Positions 47,648-56,968 of a stretch of DNA of 64,000 nt are shown piece by piece; positions within the stretch are counted from its first letter, which is position 1, and the number at the start of each line of letters is the position of its first letter. The DNA comes from Bacteroidia bacterium. GTDB lineage: Bacteria; Bacteroidota; Bacteroidia; AKYH767-A; OLB10. The notes below the pieces were generated by a model. The model saw only the letters and a program-made list of their open reading frames with translations, did not search any database and had not been told where the DNA came from. The stretch lies in the NCBI GenBank assembly GCA_016788165.1, contig JAEUTH010000042.1, forward strand, positions 124,001 through 188,000, in the 5' to 3' direction. The position numbers and the translations under genes are program-made.

Positions 47648-48241
47648 ATGTCGTTTAAATGGAAATCACTTTTTAACTATTTTGTACAAGGTGCCTTGAT
47701 AATTGTACCTGTTGCTGCAACCATCATAATTTTGATTAATGTTTTAAGATGGATTGATGGCCTATTTCCGTTTCACATACCCATAGATGTACCTTTTATT
47801 GGTACGATAGAAGTGCCGGGCTTAGGCATACTAACGCTTATTGTTGGCATAACTTTTTTAGGTTATATAGGTACCCGTTTTGTTCGAAACCCGATTTTAA
47901 ACCTGATCGAAAGTTTTTTTGAACGTGCACCCTTGCTTAAAATTATTTACTCATCGGTAAAAGATTTAATTGAAGCTTTTGTTGGGGAGAAAAAAAGATT
48001 TACCCAACCTGTTTTGGTAACCATCAATAAAGAAAACCAAATTCAACGTTTAGGCTTTATTACGGATGATGATTTAACACGCCTTGGCGTTGATAAAGAA
48101 AAAGTAGCAGTTTACCTGCCATTCTCATACGGTTTTAATGGTCAGTTAGTAATTGTTCCATTGGCCAACATTACCAAAGTTGATGCATCGGGCACAGAGA
48201 TGATGAAGTATATTATTTCGGGAGGCGTAACCGAGTTTTAG
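47648..48241 (+). CDS. DUF502 family membrane protein
   Basis: A 197-residue protein from ATG 47648 (a TTG at 47624 would add eight residues). It has two N-terminal membrane helices (about residues 12-32 and 55-78, the first in FVQGALIIVPVAATIIIL) and a conserved cytoplasmic part with an RNPILNLIESFFERAPLLK segment and a later VYLPFSYGFNGQLVIVP segment, the DUF502 signature. The family is widespread and uncharacterised; a link to membrane trafficking has been proposed from plant homologues, which cannot be tested here. Confidence 0.88.
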   Translation: MSFKWKSLFNYFVQGALIIVPVAATIIILINVLRWIDGLFPFHIPIDVPFIGTIEVPGLGILTLIVGITFLGYIGTRFVRNPILNLIESFFERAPLLKIIYSSVKDLIEAFVGEKKRFTQPVLVTINKENQIQRLGFITDDDLTRLGVDKEKVAVYLPFSYGFNGQLVIVPLANITKVDASGTEMMKYIISGGVTEF

Positions 48242-48447
48242 TAAGATTAAACTTTTGAAACAACATCCAACCCACCACATACTTCAACCTCGAAATCACT
48301 ACATCTAGTTATTTGTCTTTTTGATAGATAAGTATATCTTCGTCAAGGCAAATCTATTGCCGATAGCCGCACCTATCACAGCCTGATTACACCAATTGCC
48401 CCAATAAAAAACCTAATTAGTTTACCAAATATTAATTCCTCGACACT

Positions 48448-51400
48448 ATGAAAAAATTGTGGTTAGTACTTGTATTTACTGCCATTTCTAACTTGCTGCT
48501 GGCTGACGGCTGGAGCCCGAAAAGCAACTTCCCTCTTAACAGAACTGGCGCTGTATCCTTTAGTATTGGCAACTATGGCTATGCCGGCTTGGGTTCTGAT
48601 GGTGTATTCTCATCAGCATTTTTTAGGTATAATCCAACTAACGACAACTGGGATCCCATGGCAACTTTCCCAATTACTCCGGTAGCCGGTGCCATTGGTT
48701 TTGCCAATAATACCTATGGTTTTGTTTTATCGGGAAGTACTTTATACCGCTACGACCCCATTGCAAATACCTGGACATTGATGACCGCTTTCCCTGGCCC
48801 CTATCGCGTAAATGGTTCACTGTTTACCATTGGCGATTTTGCCTACTTTGGTTTAGGCAGCCATAACGATGTTGATTTCTGGCAATACTCCATGCAAAAC
48901 AACACTTGGTCGAGCATTGCAACATTTCCGGGTACACCCCGTCAAAATGCTGTAGCATTAACCATTGGCTCATTTGGCTATGTGGGTACCGGATTTAACT
49001 CCATCTCTAACAGTTACTTTAATGATTTCTATCGTTATGATGCAGGTTCTGATACATGGCAAACCATGGCATCATTACCTTCTGTTGGTCGTATCGGTAT
49101 GGTAGCCTTTACACCACCCGGTAGCAATGCCGGTATTTTTGCTTTAGGTGGCCGTAACAATGGTGCAATCTTGTATCCCGAGGTTTATGAGTTTACACCG
49201 CCCTTTGGTTTCGGATCGGGTACTTGGGCTACCAAAAACAACTTTCCATTTGATAGCCGGATTTTTGCCAAAGCTATGGTAATACAAAACGAAGCATATA
49301 TGGGTACAGGTTCAAATGGAACTGCATTAAACACCTTTTACAAATATTTGCCTTGCGATTTGCCAACACAGCCAACAATAACCTTTTCAGGCCAACAAAT
49401 ATGTTCAGGTCAATCTACCACCTTACAAATAACCGGAGGCGATTTATATGATGCCACACAATGGGAATGGTATGAAAATACCTGCGGCTCAACACCAATA
49501 GGAGTTGGTACCAGTATTGTAGTTTCTCCCAATGCGCCCACAGCCTATTTTGCACGCGGTGTAGGTGGTTGCGTTATTAATGCGCCTTGTGGTACTACCA
49601 TTGTACCCGTAGTGCCATCACCAATAACTCCGGTAATAATCGGCAGCGGACCGGCACTACTATGCAATGGCCAACCCATTACCCTATCACACTTGCCACT
49701 AAGCACCGAACGTTTTGCCGACACCGTTTTTTCATTTAGTTCCGAATTTGGCACCGGTGCATGGTCGGCTAATCAGATATTAGGTCAACCCAATGTTTAC
49801 CCACAATATGGCGATTATCAAAATGCCTGGGCAACAGCAACAGCCGATAATCAGCGTGAGTTTATAGAGTTAGGTTTTGCCAACCCCGCACCCATTAACG
49901 GTGTAAGGATTTACGAAACTTTTAGTCCGGGTGCTGTTGATACCATATATATAATGAACCCCAATACCAACTTATGGGAAGTTGTATTTGCAACCACAGC
50001 ATCGCCAGCACAACCTAATGCCAACATACTCGAAGTTCAGTTTCCATTAACATCATTTCCTGTAGGTAAAATCAGAATTGCCATTAACTCGCCTGCGGTT
50101 TCTAACTTCAACGAGATTGATGCTGTATCAATCGGATATTACTTATTAAGCTCTGTATGGAATCCCGGTGGTATTGATGCAAATCAAATTAGCGTGTCAA
50201 ATTCGGGCAACTATACAGTAACTGTTACAAACTCGGCTGGCTGTTCAGCTACCAGCGCTCCTTTTGAAGTAACTGAAGACACCATTGCTCCATCATTAAC
50301 TTGTGCAAACGATACCACAATCTGTTTGCCTCCGGGTCAGCTTGAATTGTGTGGCGCTACATTTATTGCTTTACCATCAATTGCCATACCCAAAATGATT
50401 GACTACGTTGACAGGCATATAACCTACACCAATGTATCAATTAATGGCGGCAGCAATAGTGCAATAGTTGCACCAGGTTCAAACGTAAATCTTTCGTTTA
50501 ACATGAGTGTAGCTTTCGACTATCAAACAGGATATTGCCCTGGCTGCGTTGTGCAATCGTATATTGGCATTGGCGGTTCAAATATTACCGTTCAATGTTT
50601 CGGCAATATTTACGGTGGGTTTGCATCAAGCGCCAATGTTACCTTTACTGCACCTATTGCCCCCGGACTTTATTACCTTACCCAAGATGGTACTTTGGAT
50701 TATTTTTGCCAACCACGCAATTATGTAAATACCATAGCACAAGCCATAGCGGTAATCCGTGTAGGCTTTGGCGATGTGTTGCAAGTAACTGATAACTGTG
50801 GTGATGCTGAAATAACCAACGATGCACCCAACTGTTTGCAATTAGGTACTACAGCCATTACCTGGACAGCAACCGACTTAAGCGGCAATACAAGCTCATG
50901 TATTCAAAATGTAACATTGATAGCAGCACCTCAAGTAACAGTTACACCCGATACGGTACTTTGCAGTGGCAACTCCGTACAATTAACAGCAAATGGTGCT
51001 AATTTTTATTCCTGGTCATCGGCATCAAATTTATACTTTGCAACTACAGCAGCGGTAACGGTTTCGCCAACAACTTCAACAGCATATACCGTAACAACAA
51101 CCGATTTAAACGGATGCTCAAACGATGCTGTTGTAAACGTTTTTGTGCCCAATTTTTTACTTGACGATGCAAACATTTGTATTGGCGATAGTGTAGTACT
51201 TAACGAGTTTGGCGAATCAGCATCTACCACCTTTTTATGGAGTACCGGTGCCACAACGGCATCAATTACCGTAGCGCCAACAAGTAACACATCCTATACA
51301 GTAACTGTTACCGAATCGGGTTCGAGCTGTGGCGGATTAGTAGATTCGGCAACAGTATTTGTAAGCAGTGGTTTAAGCATTGGTTCGGTAAGTGTAACAG

Positions 51401-54400
51401 ATAACACCTGTTTTAATGGCACCGATGGTATTATTTCATTTAACGATTTTGTTGGCAATGGCGGTGGTGGCGCATTTGCAAGTACCTTTGGCCCCGGCTA
51501 CTTTGTAGTTTCTGCCGGCTACTATACTTTTAATGATTATGATGGTTATATTGATGATTTATTTGCAGGCACCTATCAAATCGTTTATCACGATGACGGA
51601 GGCTGCTCTTTCGATACCACAATAACCATTACCGAACCGCCACAATTAACACTTACACCAAATGCGCCTACTGTTTATGTTTGTCCGGGTGCATTGGCAT
51701 CGGTACAATTAACCGTAAATAACGGTGTAGCACCCTTTGTATTTTCCGGTGCCGATACGTTTAATTTACAACCCGGGTATTACGAATTTATTGTAACCGA
51801 TAACAGCGGATGTTCCGGAGGCTATGACATGGCTTATGCTTATGTTGATGTAATTGAAGTTGGCTTTAATGTTTTACCACAAATTACAGTAACGGGTTCA
51901 TTGGATATATGTGATGGCGATTCGGTTTTGCTTGAAGTAACACCTGCAACATTCGATTCCTATTTATGGAGTAATGGAACAACTACTTATAACAACTACG
52001 CAAAAACTGCCGGTGCCAATATAGTAACCGTTACAAATATTATTGGCTGTACTGAAACAGCAAGTGCCAATGTGGTTGTAAATAATTGTATTATTCCATA
52101 TTACCCACCACCAGACAGCGGCAAAATTGACGATTTAATTGGTGCTGAGTTAAATTCATTGTACGAAAACCCCGACTCAATACCTGACACAACTTTTAAT
52201 ACATCAAACAACAACATTTATGTAATTAATACCGATAGTGTACTTATTGAAGTTATACCGCAAGATGGTATGTACCATATTTTACGCGACACCTTATTGT
52301 TGCCAAGCTATGGTATGACTGAATTGGTAGATAATGGCGAAGATTCGTTGCGACTTATAACCGGTAAATTCCCAATTGCACATTTACGTAAACTCGATTC
52401 AATTCCGAATCTGGTAAACTATGCCCGCCCTTATTATCCGCCTGTAAATAGCCGTGCAACAGCAGTTGTGTTACCTGGTATTGCCTATAGCCAGGGCGAT
52501 GCAGCCATGCGCAGCGATACGGCACGTATGATTTTTGGTGTAGATGGCAGCAATGTTAAAGTAGGCGTTATTTCAAACAGTTATAACACACAAGCAAATA
52601 ATAAAGCAGGCGATGATGTGATAGCAGGCGACTTGCCCAGCAATGTAGAATTGTTGCTCGACTACCCTTATGGCCGTCAGACTGACGAGGGTCGTGCAAT
52701 GATGCAAATTGTGCATGATGTTGCTCCCGGTGCCCAATTAGCATTCAGAACCGGATATATAAGTGCCGGTGATTTTGCCGAAGGCATCAAAGAACTACAA
52801 CAAGCTAATTGCGATGTAATTGTAGATGACATTTCGTATATCACCGAACCGTTTTTTCAAGACGGTGTAATTAGCCATGCAGTAAATGCAGTACGCGATA
52901 GCGGTGTGGTATATATTGCTGCTGCCGGTAATTATGGAAGCCGTTCTTATGGTTCTACATTTAACCCTGTAACTGCACCATCAGGTTTTGCAGGCCATGC
53001 CCATGACTTTGGTGGTGGCGATGTTTACCAACGTGTAAATTTGCCTCATGGCACATACACCATTGTTTTGCAATGGGAAGACTCTATTTACTCGCGTGGG
53101 CAATTGCCGGGCGTTGCCAATGATTTAGACATCTATTTACTAGACACTACCGGCAACATTATTTTCGGGTTTAACCGCAACAATATTTATGGCGATCCGC
53201 TCGAAGTAATGCCATTTATTGTAAAAGGAAATATAACTGCCGATCTATTAATTACACGTGCGCAAGGCAACCAAAATGTACGATTTAAATACATTGTATT
53301 TAGAGGCGAAATGGATATTACCGAGCACAACAACGAATCGGGCACTGTAGTTGGTCAATCAAATGCACAAGGCGCTATAACTGTTGGAGCCGTGTTATAT
53401 ACAAATACACCTGCTTATGGTGTTAGTCAACCAACGGTAGCCTCCTTCTCATCTCGAGGTGGTAATATTTTAAGTGGCGAAAGCACTGCACGTTTTAAAC
53501 CAAATATATGTGCGCCTAATGGTGTAAACACAACAGTAAAAATGGGCGGTGTAAATATTGATGGCGATGCCTTACCAAACTTTTTTGGCACATCGGCAGC
53601 AGCACCACATATAGCAGGTGTTGCAGCACTTGTAATAGACGCTCAAAATCGTTTTAATCAAAACACCATCAGCCCTGATAGTGTAAGAGATTTAATTTCG
53701 CAAACGGCTCTTGATATGTATGGCAGTGGATATGACATTAATAGCGGTTATGGATTTGTAAGAACCGATTCATTGTTAGCACGCTTTTCAAGCCCCAAAC
53801 CTGTATTATATAGTTTAGCGGTTGATACAACTGTACAAAGTATTACAGGCAGTACACAACCTGAATTTAAAGGCGCTTATTTTAATGAACATACCAAAAT
53901 TATTATGCGCGATGACACATTACCTACACAAGTTATAGATGCAAATACCATTATTGCCGAAGCACCTGCATTCGAAGGCAATCCGCCATTTTTTGCATAC
54001 AATCCGCCTACTACCCCATCAGGTTTAGACGGTGGTAATAGTGATAGTTTGTACTTCTTTAGTCCGGTTAAAAAACAAATTGTTGTACGCCCAAATGATG
54101 TGGTTAAGTATTATGGCGAAGATTTACCGTTGTTAAGTTTTAGTGTAACGGTTGATGGCCAACCATTAGATTCGACACAACTTACATTAAATGATTTAAA
54201 TTTAACCAATGTACTATTAAGTACATCTGTACAAGCGTTTACCAACCCGGGCTTATACCCAGTTACAGCTACAAATAGTCCTTTGTCTGCATCGCCTGTT
54301 AGCCAGGTGGTATTAGACGAGTTGTATAAATTTACATATCAACCGGGGGTGTTTACAGTGGCGCGTATGCCTTTAATTGTTAAGGCTAAAGATACCACCA

Positions 54401-56541
54401 TTGTTTATGGTGATAAAATTGGTGCTTTGGCTTTTGATTATATTTATGATAACACCAACGTAAGCTACGCTAACCGGCCAGCATTGTATGATAGCATTCA
54501 GCTTTCGCATGAAGAAATACTTGCCGAAAATGTTGTGGGTTATGTAAATGCAAAAGCCATTGTAAATGGTCGTGCTATAGTAAATGCCGACCTGGCAAAT
54601 TTGGGTATGTTAGCAAGTGGCAAAGCAATTGTTAATGCACGAGCAATTGTAAATGCGAAAGCAATTGTAAATGGCGCACAACAAGACGACACAACATTTG
54701 TAGTAGATGTGGCACCTGAATCATTCTTTTATTATCAGGACGATCCCGATACAGTGCCATTAGTAAGTGCCAAAGCCATTGTTAATGCGCGTGCCATTGT
54801 AAATGCAAAAGCTATTGTTAACGGCAAAGCGATAGTTAACGGAAAAGCAATTGTAAATGCCAAAGCAATCGTAAATGGTAAAGCCATCGTAAATGCATCA
54901 ACTACCAATGATGATAGTAATGAAAATGTAGTTTCAATAATTGATAGTTTGGATGTTGATACAACCAGCACTGACTCGGTTTATTTTAACTCCATTAACT
55001 TAATTACCGGTTTAACAGCCGGTGAGCAAATGATTGTCCCCGGTGCGTTTTTCAGCGAAAATTTTGACATAAGCTATGAATTAGGAGCTTTAACTATTTT
55101 ACCCGATACGCTAACTATCACAACAAATGATACAAATAGTGTGTGCGGTGTTTTGCCACCATTTACCGCTACAACTTCGGGCTATCATTATGATGATGCT
55201 GATAGTACTGTTTTGGTTAGCCCACCCACATTTAGTATAACAGATGTAAATAACAACCCTGTTGTAATACTACCCATACCTGCAGGTAATTACCAAATTG
55301 TACCGCAAGCTACCCTTGCAGGTCATCCCGATTCGGTTAACTACGTTTTAAATTTAATTAATGGTGCATTAACCGTTAACAGCGATATTGAAATAACAGG
55401 TAATACAACCGGAAGTTGTGCCGGAGCAAACGGTGGTTCAATTACAATTAATGTAACGGGAGGCGAACCAGCTTATTCATACAATTGGAGCAATGGCTCA
55501 ACTACCAAAAACATAAGCAATTTAGCATCCGGAACCTATACAGTAACTGTAACTGATAATTTAGGCTGTACTGCTTTACAAACATTTACACTACAAAATC
55601 AACCTTTACCTGTTATTGGCATTTCAGGCATGGCAGTAATTTGTAGCGGTCTATCAACCAAGGTTAGTGCAGCTCCGGGTTACAGCTCATACTTATGGAG
55701 TAATGGTGTTACCAGCCGCCACATGCGTACCACTATATATGGTGTATATACGGTTACAGTTACCAATACACAAGGTTGTACAGGTACCGGTAGCGTAAAA
55801 ATAATACGCAAGTCAAACCCAACTCCGGCTTTAGCTACTTCGGCCACCTTATGCTATAATGACTCGGTAACGCTAGATGCAGGAGCTAACTTTAGCAGTT
55901 ACTTATGGTCAACAGGCAGTACGTTACAAGCAACGCAAGTAAACATTGCCAGCACCTATACGGTAACCGTTACATCATCTTTTGGCTGCTCAGCTTCGGC
56001 CAGCACAATAGTAACGGCTAATCCCCGAATACAACTCAGACGCAAAGTTATAAACGAATCAACCCCGGGTGCAAACGATGGAGAGGCATGGGTAAATGTA
56101 TATAGCGGTACCCCACCTTACAGTTATTACTGGCAATTTAATGGCGATACTACGAACCGTATTAGCGGATTACGAGCTAAAACCTATAGAGTAACCGTTA
56201 CCGATGCCAATGGTTGCACTAAAACCTGTAAATTACATGTAGGCACAGGTTCTACTATAGCCAAACATTTATTCGAAGAAGGCGATATAGCCATGACAGC
56301 TAATGCTATGCCCAACCCAACAAAAGGAAATATATCAGTAAGTGTAAACGAACTTTACAATGATGCAACCGTTTTGGTTTACGATATGTTGGGCAATGAA
56401 CTACAAAAACATGCTTTAACTGCTGATGATGGCGAAACCGTAAGTATTACTTTACCTTTTGCCGAGTTAAAGGCCGGCTTATATATGGTTGTTATAACAG
56501 ATGGCCAACAAAGATCCGTTTTACGTATTGTGCGTGATTAG
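48448..56541 (+). CDS. Giant T9SS-exported S8/S53-like protease with Kelch, MBG, KAIVN repeats and SprB modules
   Basis: A 2697-residue protein with a signal peptide (MKKLWLVLVFTAISNLLLA). Order of domains: Kelch-type propeller (about 20-310), Ig-like and discoidin-like segments (310-570), HYR and Ig-like units (600-1210), an S8/S53-like protease domain (about 1360-1790), MBG beta-grasp units (about 1880-2320), SprB repeats (2325-2615) and a type A T9SS sorting domain (MPNPTKGNISVSV to the end). The protease shows the serine in FFGTSAAAPH (Ser1716), Glu1414 in TDEGRAM and SAAGN-like AAAGNYG. Where the Asp is usual (VGVISDS in relatives) it has Asn1377. The KAIVN hexapeptide repeats lie in an MBG unit. 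Confidence 0.93.
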   Translation: MKKLWLVLVFTAISNLLLADGWSPKSNFPLNRTGAVSFSIGNYGYAGLGSDGVFSSAFFRYNPTNDNWDPMATFPITPVAGAIGFANNTYGFVLSGSTLYRYDPIANTWTLMTAFPGPYRVNGSLFTIGDFAYFGLGSHNDVDFWQYSMQNNTWSSIATFPGTPRQNAVALTIGSFGYVGTGFNSISNSYFNDFYRYDAGSDTWQTMASLPSVGRIGMVAFTPPGSNAGIFALGGRNNGAILYPEVYEFTPPFGFGSGTWATKNNFPFDSRIFAKAMVIQNEAYMGTGSNGTALNTFYKYLPCDLPTQPTITFSGQQICSGQSTTLQITGGDLYDATQWEWYENTCGSTPIGVGTSIVVSPNAPTAYFARGVGGCVINAPCGTTIVPVVPSPITPVIIGSGPALLCNGQPITLSHLPLSTERFADTVFSFSSEFGTGAWSANQILGQPNVYPQYGDYQNAWATATADNQREFIELGFANPAPINGVRIYETFSPGAVDTIYIMNPNTNLWEVVFATTASPAQPNANILEVQFPLTSFPVGKIRIAINSPAVSNFNEIDAVSIGYYLLSSVWNPGGIDANQISVSNSGNYTVTVTNSAGCSATSAPFEVTEDTIAPSLTCANDTTICLPPGQLELCGATFIALPSIAIPKMIDYVDRHITYTNVSINGGSNSAIVAPGSNVNLSFNMSVAFDYQTGYCPGCVVQSYIGIGGSNITVQCFGNIYGGFASSANVTFTAPIAPGLYYLTQDGTLDYFCQPRNYVNTIAQAIAVIRVGFGDVLQVTDNCGDAEITNDAPNCLQLGTTAITWTATDLSGNTSSCIQNVTLIAAPQVTVTPDTVLCSGNSVQLTANGANFYSWSSASNLYFATTAAVTVSPTTSTAYTVTTTDLNGCSNDAVVNVFVPNFLLDDANICIGDSVVLNEFGESASTTFLWSTGATTASITVAPTSNTSYTVTVTESGSSCGGLVDSATVFVSSGLSIGSVSVTDNTCFNGTDGIISFNDFVGNGGGGAFASTFGPGYFVVSAGYYTFNDYDGYIDDLFAGTYQIVYHDDGGCSFDTTITITEPPQLTLTPNAPTVYVCPGALASVQLTVNNGVAPFVFSGADTFNLQPGYYEFIVTDNSGCSGGYDMAYAYVDVIEVGFNVLPQITVTGSLDICDGDSVLLEVTPATFDSYLWSNGTTTYNNYAKTAGANIVTVTNIIGCTETASANVVVNNCIIPYYPPPDSGKIDDLIGAELNSLYENPDSIPDTTFNTSNNNIYVINTDSVLIEVIPQDGMYHILRDTLLLPSYGMTELVDNGEDSLRLITGKFPIAHLRKLDSIPNLVNYARPYYPPVNSRATAVVLPGIAYSQGDAAMRSDTARMIFGVDGSNVKVGVISNSYNTQANNKAGDDVIAGDLPSNVELLLDYPYGRQTDEGRAMMQIVHDVAPGAQLAFRTGYISAGDFAEGIKELQQANCDVIVDDISYITEPFFQDGVISHAVNAVRDSGVVYIAAAGNYGSRSYGSTFNPVTAPSGFAGHAHDFGGGDVYQRVNLPHGTYTIVLQWEDSIYSRGQLPGVANDLDIYLLDTTGNIIFGFNRNNIYGDPLEVMPFIVKGNITADLLITRAQGNQNVRFKYIVFRGEMDITEHNNESGTVVGQSNAQGAITVGAVLYTNTPAYGVSQPTVASFSSRGGNILSGESTARFKPNICAPNGVNTTVKMGGVNIDGDALPNFFGTSAAAPHIAGVAALVIDAQNRFNQNTISPDSVRDLISQTALDMYGSGYDINSGYGFVRTDSLLARFSSPKPVLYSLAVDTTVQSITGSTQPEFKGAYFNEHTKIIMRDDTLPTQVIDANTIIAEAPAFEGNPPFFAYNPPTTPSGLDGGNSDSLYFFSPVKKQIVVRPNDVVKYYGEDLPLLSFSVTVDGQPLDSTQLTLNDLNLTNVLLSTSVQAFTNPGLYPVTATNSPLSASPVSQVVLDELYKFTYQPGVFTVARMPLIVKAKDTTIVYGDKIGALAFDYIYDNTNVSYANRPALYDSIQLSHEEILAENVVGYVNAKAIVNGRAIVNADLANLGMLASGKAIVNARAIVNAKAIVNGAQQDDTTFVVDVAPESFFYYQDDPDTVPLVSAKAIVNARAIVNAKAIVNGKAIVNGKAIVNAKAIVNGKAIVNASTTNDDSNENVVSIIDSLDVDTTSTDSVYFNSINLITGLTAGEQMIVPGAFFSENFDISYELGALTILPDTLTITTNDTNSVCGVLPPFTATTSGYHYDDADSTVLVSPPTFSITDVNNNPVVILPIPAGNYQIVPQATLAGHPDSVNYVLNLINGALTVNSDIEITGNTTGSCAGANGGSITINVTGGEPAYSYNWSNGSTTKNISNLASGTYTVTVTDNLGCTALQTFTLQNQPLPVIGISGMAVICSGLSTKVSAAPGYSSYLWSNGVTSRHMRTTIYGVYTVTVTNTQGCTGTGSVKIIRKSNPTPALATSATLCYNDSVTLDAGANFSSYLWSTGSTLQATQVNIASTYTVTVTSSFGCSASASTIVTANPRIQLRRKVINESTPGANDGEAWVNVYSGTPPYSYYWQFNGDTTNRISGLRAKTYRVTVTDANGCTKTCKLHVGTGSTIAKHLFEEGDIAMTANAMPNPTKGNISVSVNELYNDATVLVYDMLGNELQKHALTADDGETVSITLPFAELKAGLYMVVITDGQQRSVLRIVRD
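54550..54672 (+). repeat. KAIVN hexapeptide repeats, block 1 (five copies)
   Basis: Two copies at 54550-54585 and three at 54619-54672 of an 18-bp unit encoding [AG][KR]AIVN, split by an 11-residue insert (ADLANLGMLAS). Codons vary between copies (e.g. GCC/GCT/GCA for Ala, ATT/ATA for Ile). Residues about 2035-2075. Confidence 0.95.
54769..54894 (+). repeat. KAIVN hexapeptide repeats, block 2 (seven uninterrupted copies)
   Basis: Seven tandem 18-bp units encode AKAIVN, ARAIVN, AKAIVN, GKAIVN, GKAIVN, AKAIVN, GKAIVN (residues 2108-2149). Protein units are nearly identical while their third codon positions differ at most sites. Confidence 0.97.
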
Positions 56542-56560
56542 ACCTTAATTTTTTGTAAAT

Positions 56561-56598
56561 AAAATCGGCCGCTTCATACTATTGAAGCGGCCGATTTT
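56561..56598. terminator. Strong terminator after the giant protease gene
   Basis: A 16-bp perfect stem, AAAATCGGCCGCTTCA (56561-56576) with its complement at 56583-56598 and a 6-nt loop, flanked by A- and T-rich ends. It lies 19 bp after the stop codon. Confidence 0.9.
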
Positions 56599-56968
56599 AT
56601 TTCTGATTAACTCCTTCCGTTTTTAAACAACTTTCATGTACGCAACACAATTGTTTTGCTTTCCTACTTCCAAAATATAATTGTGATGCCTGACATTTTT
56701 TCAATTTTTTAAGCACGTAGCTTTCATTCGTTTTCAATATTTTTCAATTAGTGTGTACCTTTACAACAACGCAGTTTGATCCTTTCAATAAGAGGCTTCT
56801 TTAGAGGCTTTTAATATCCGGCAGGGGGATTAGACTGCGTTCTCTTTTACCTACTGTCACTAAATAATTATAAATTAATAGTAATAAAATTTATAATGGC
56901 TTATGAGCTTACATTGAATTATTAAATCACAGTCAGATACAATAGTTAAGATTATAATTCCAAAATTT
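56599..56968. promoter_or_regulatory. 370-bp upstream region of the urea transporter gene
   Basis: No gene is seen between the terminator at 56598 and the ATG at 56969. The stretch is AT-rich and contains the candidate -7 box and paired arms described separately. The 127 bp after the right arm show no further structure that I can support. Confidence 0.5.
56756..56841 (+). ncRNA. Candidate structured leader RNA upstream of the urea transporter
   Basis: A 15-nt arm at 56768-56782 (AACGCAGTTTGATCC) can pair with 56827-56841 (GGATTAGACTGCGTT): 13 Watson-Crick pairs plus two G-U pairs, closing a 44-nt interior that contains AGAGGCTT twice. A near-consensus -7 box (TACCTTTA, 56756-56763) would place the 5' end of the RNA at about the start of the left arm. 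The right arm is followed by CTCTTTTAC. I recognise no known riboswitch motif. It may be a leader or a separate small RNA. Confidence 0.4.

Noticed and set aside
54735-54971. A minus-strand open frame of 78 codons rich in FTIAL/FTIAF repeats
   Set aside because: It is the antisense image of the KAIVN repeat region, with no start context or homology of its own.
56768-56841. A tRNA or SRP RNA in the 74-nt structured segment
   Set aside because: There is no T-loop GTTC, no anticodon arm and no GGAA/AGCAG SRP motif.
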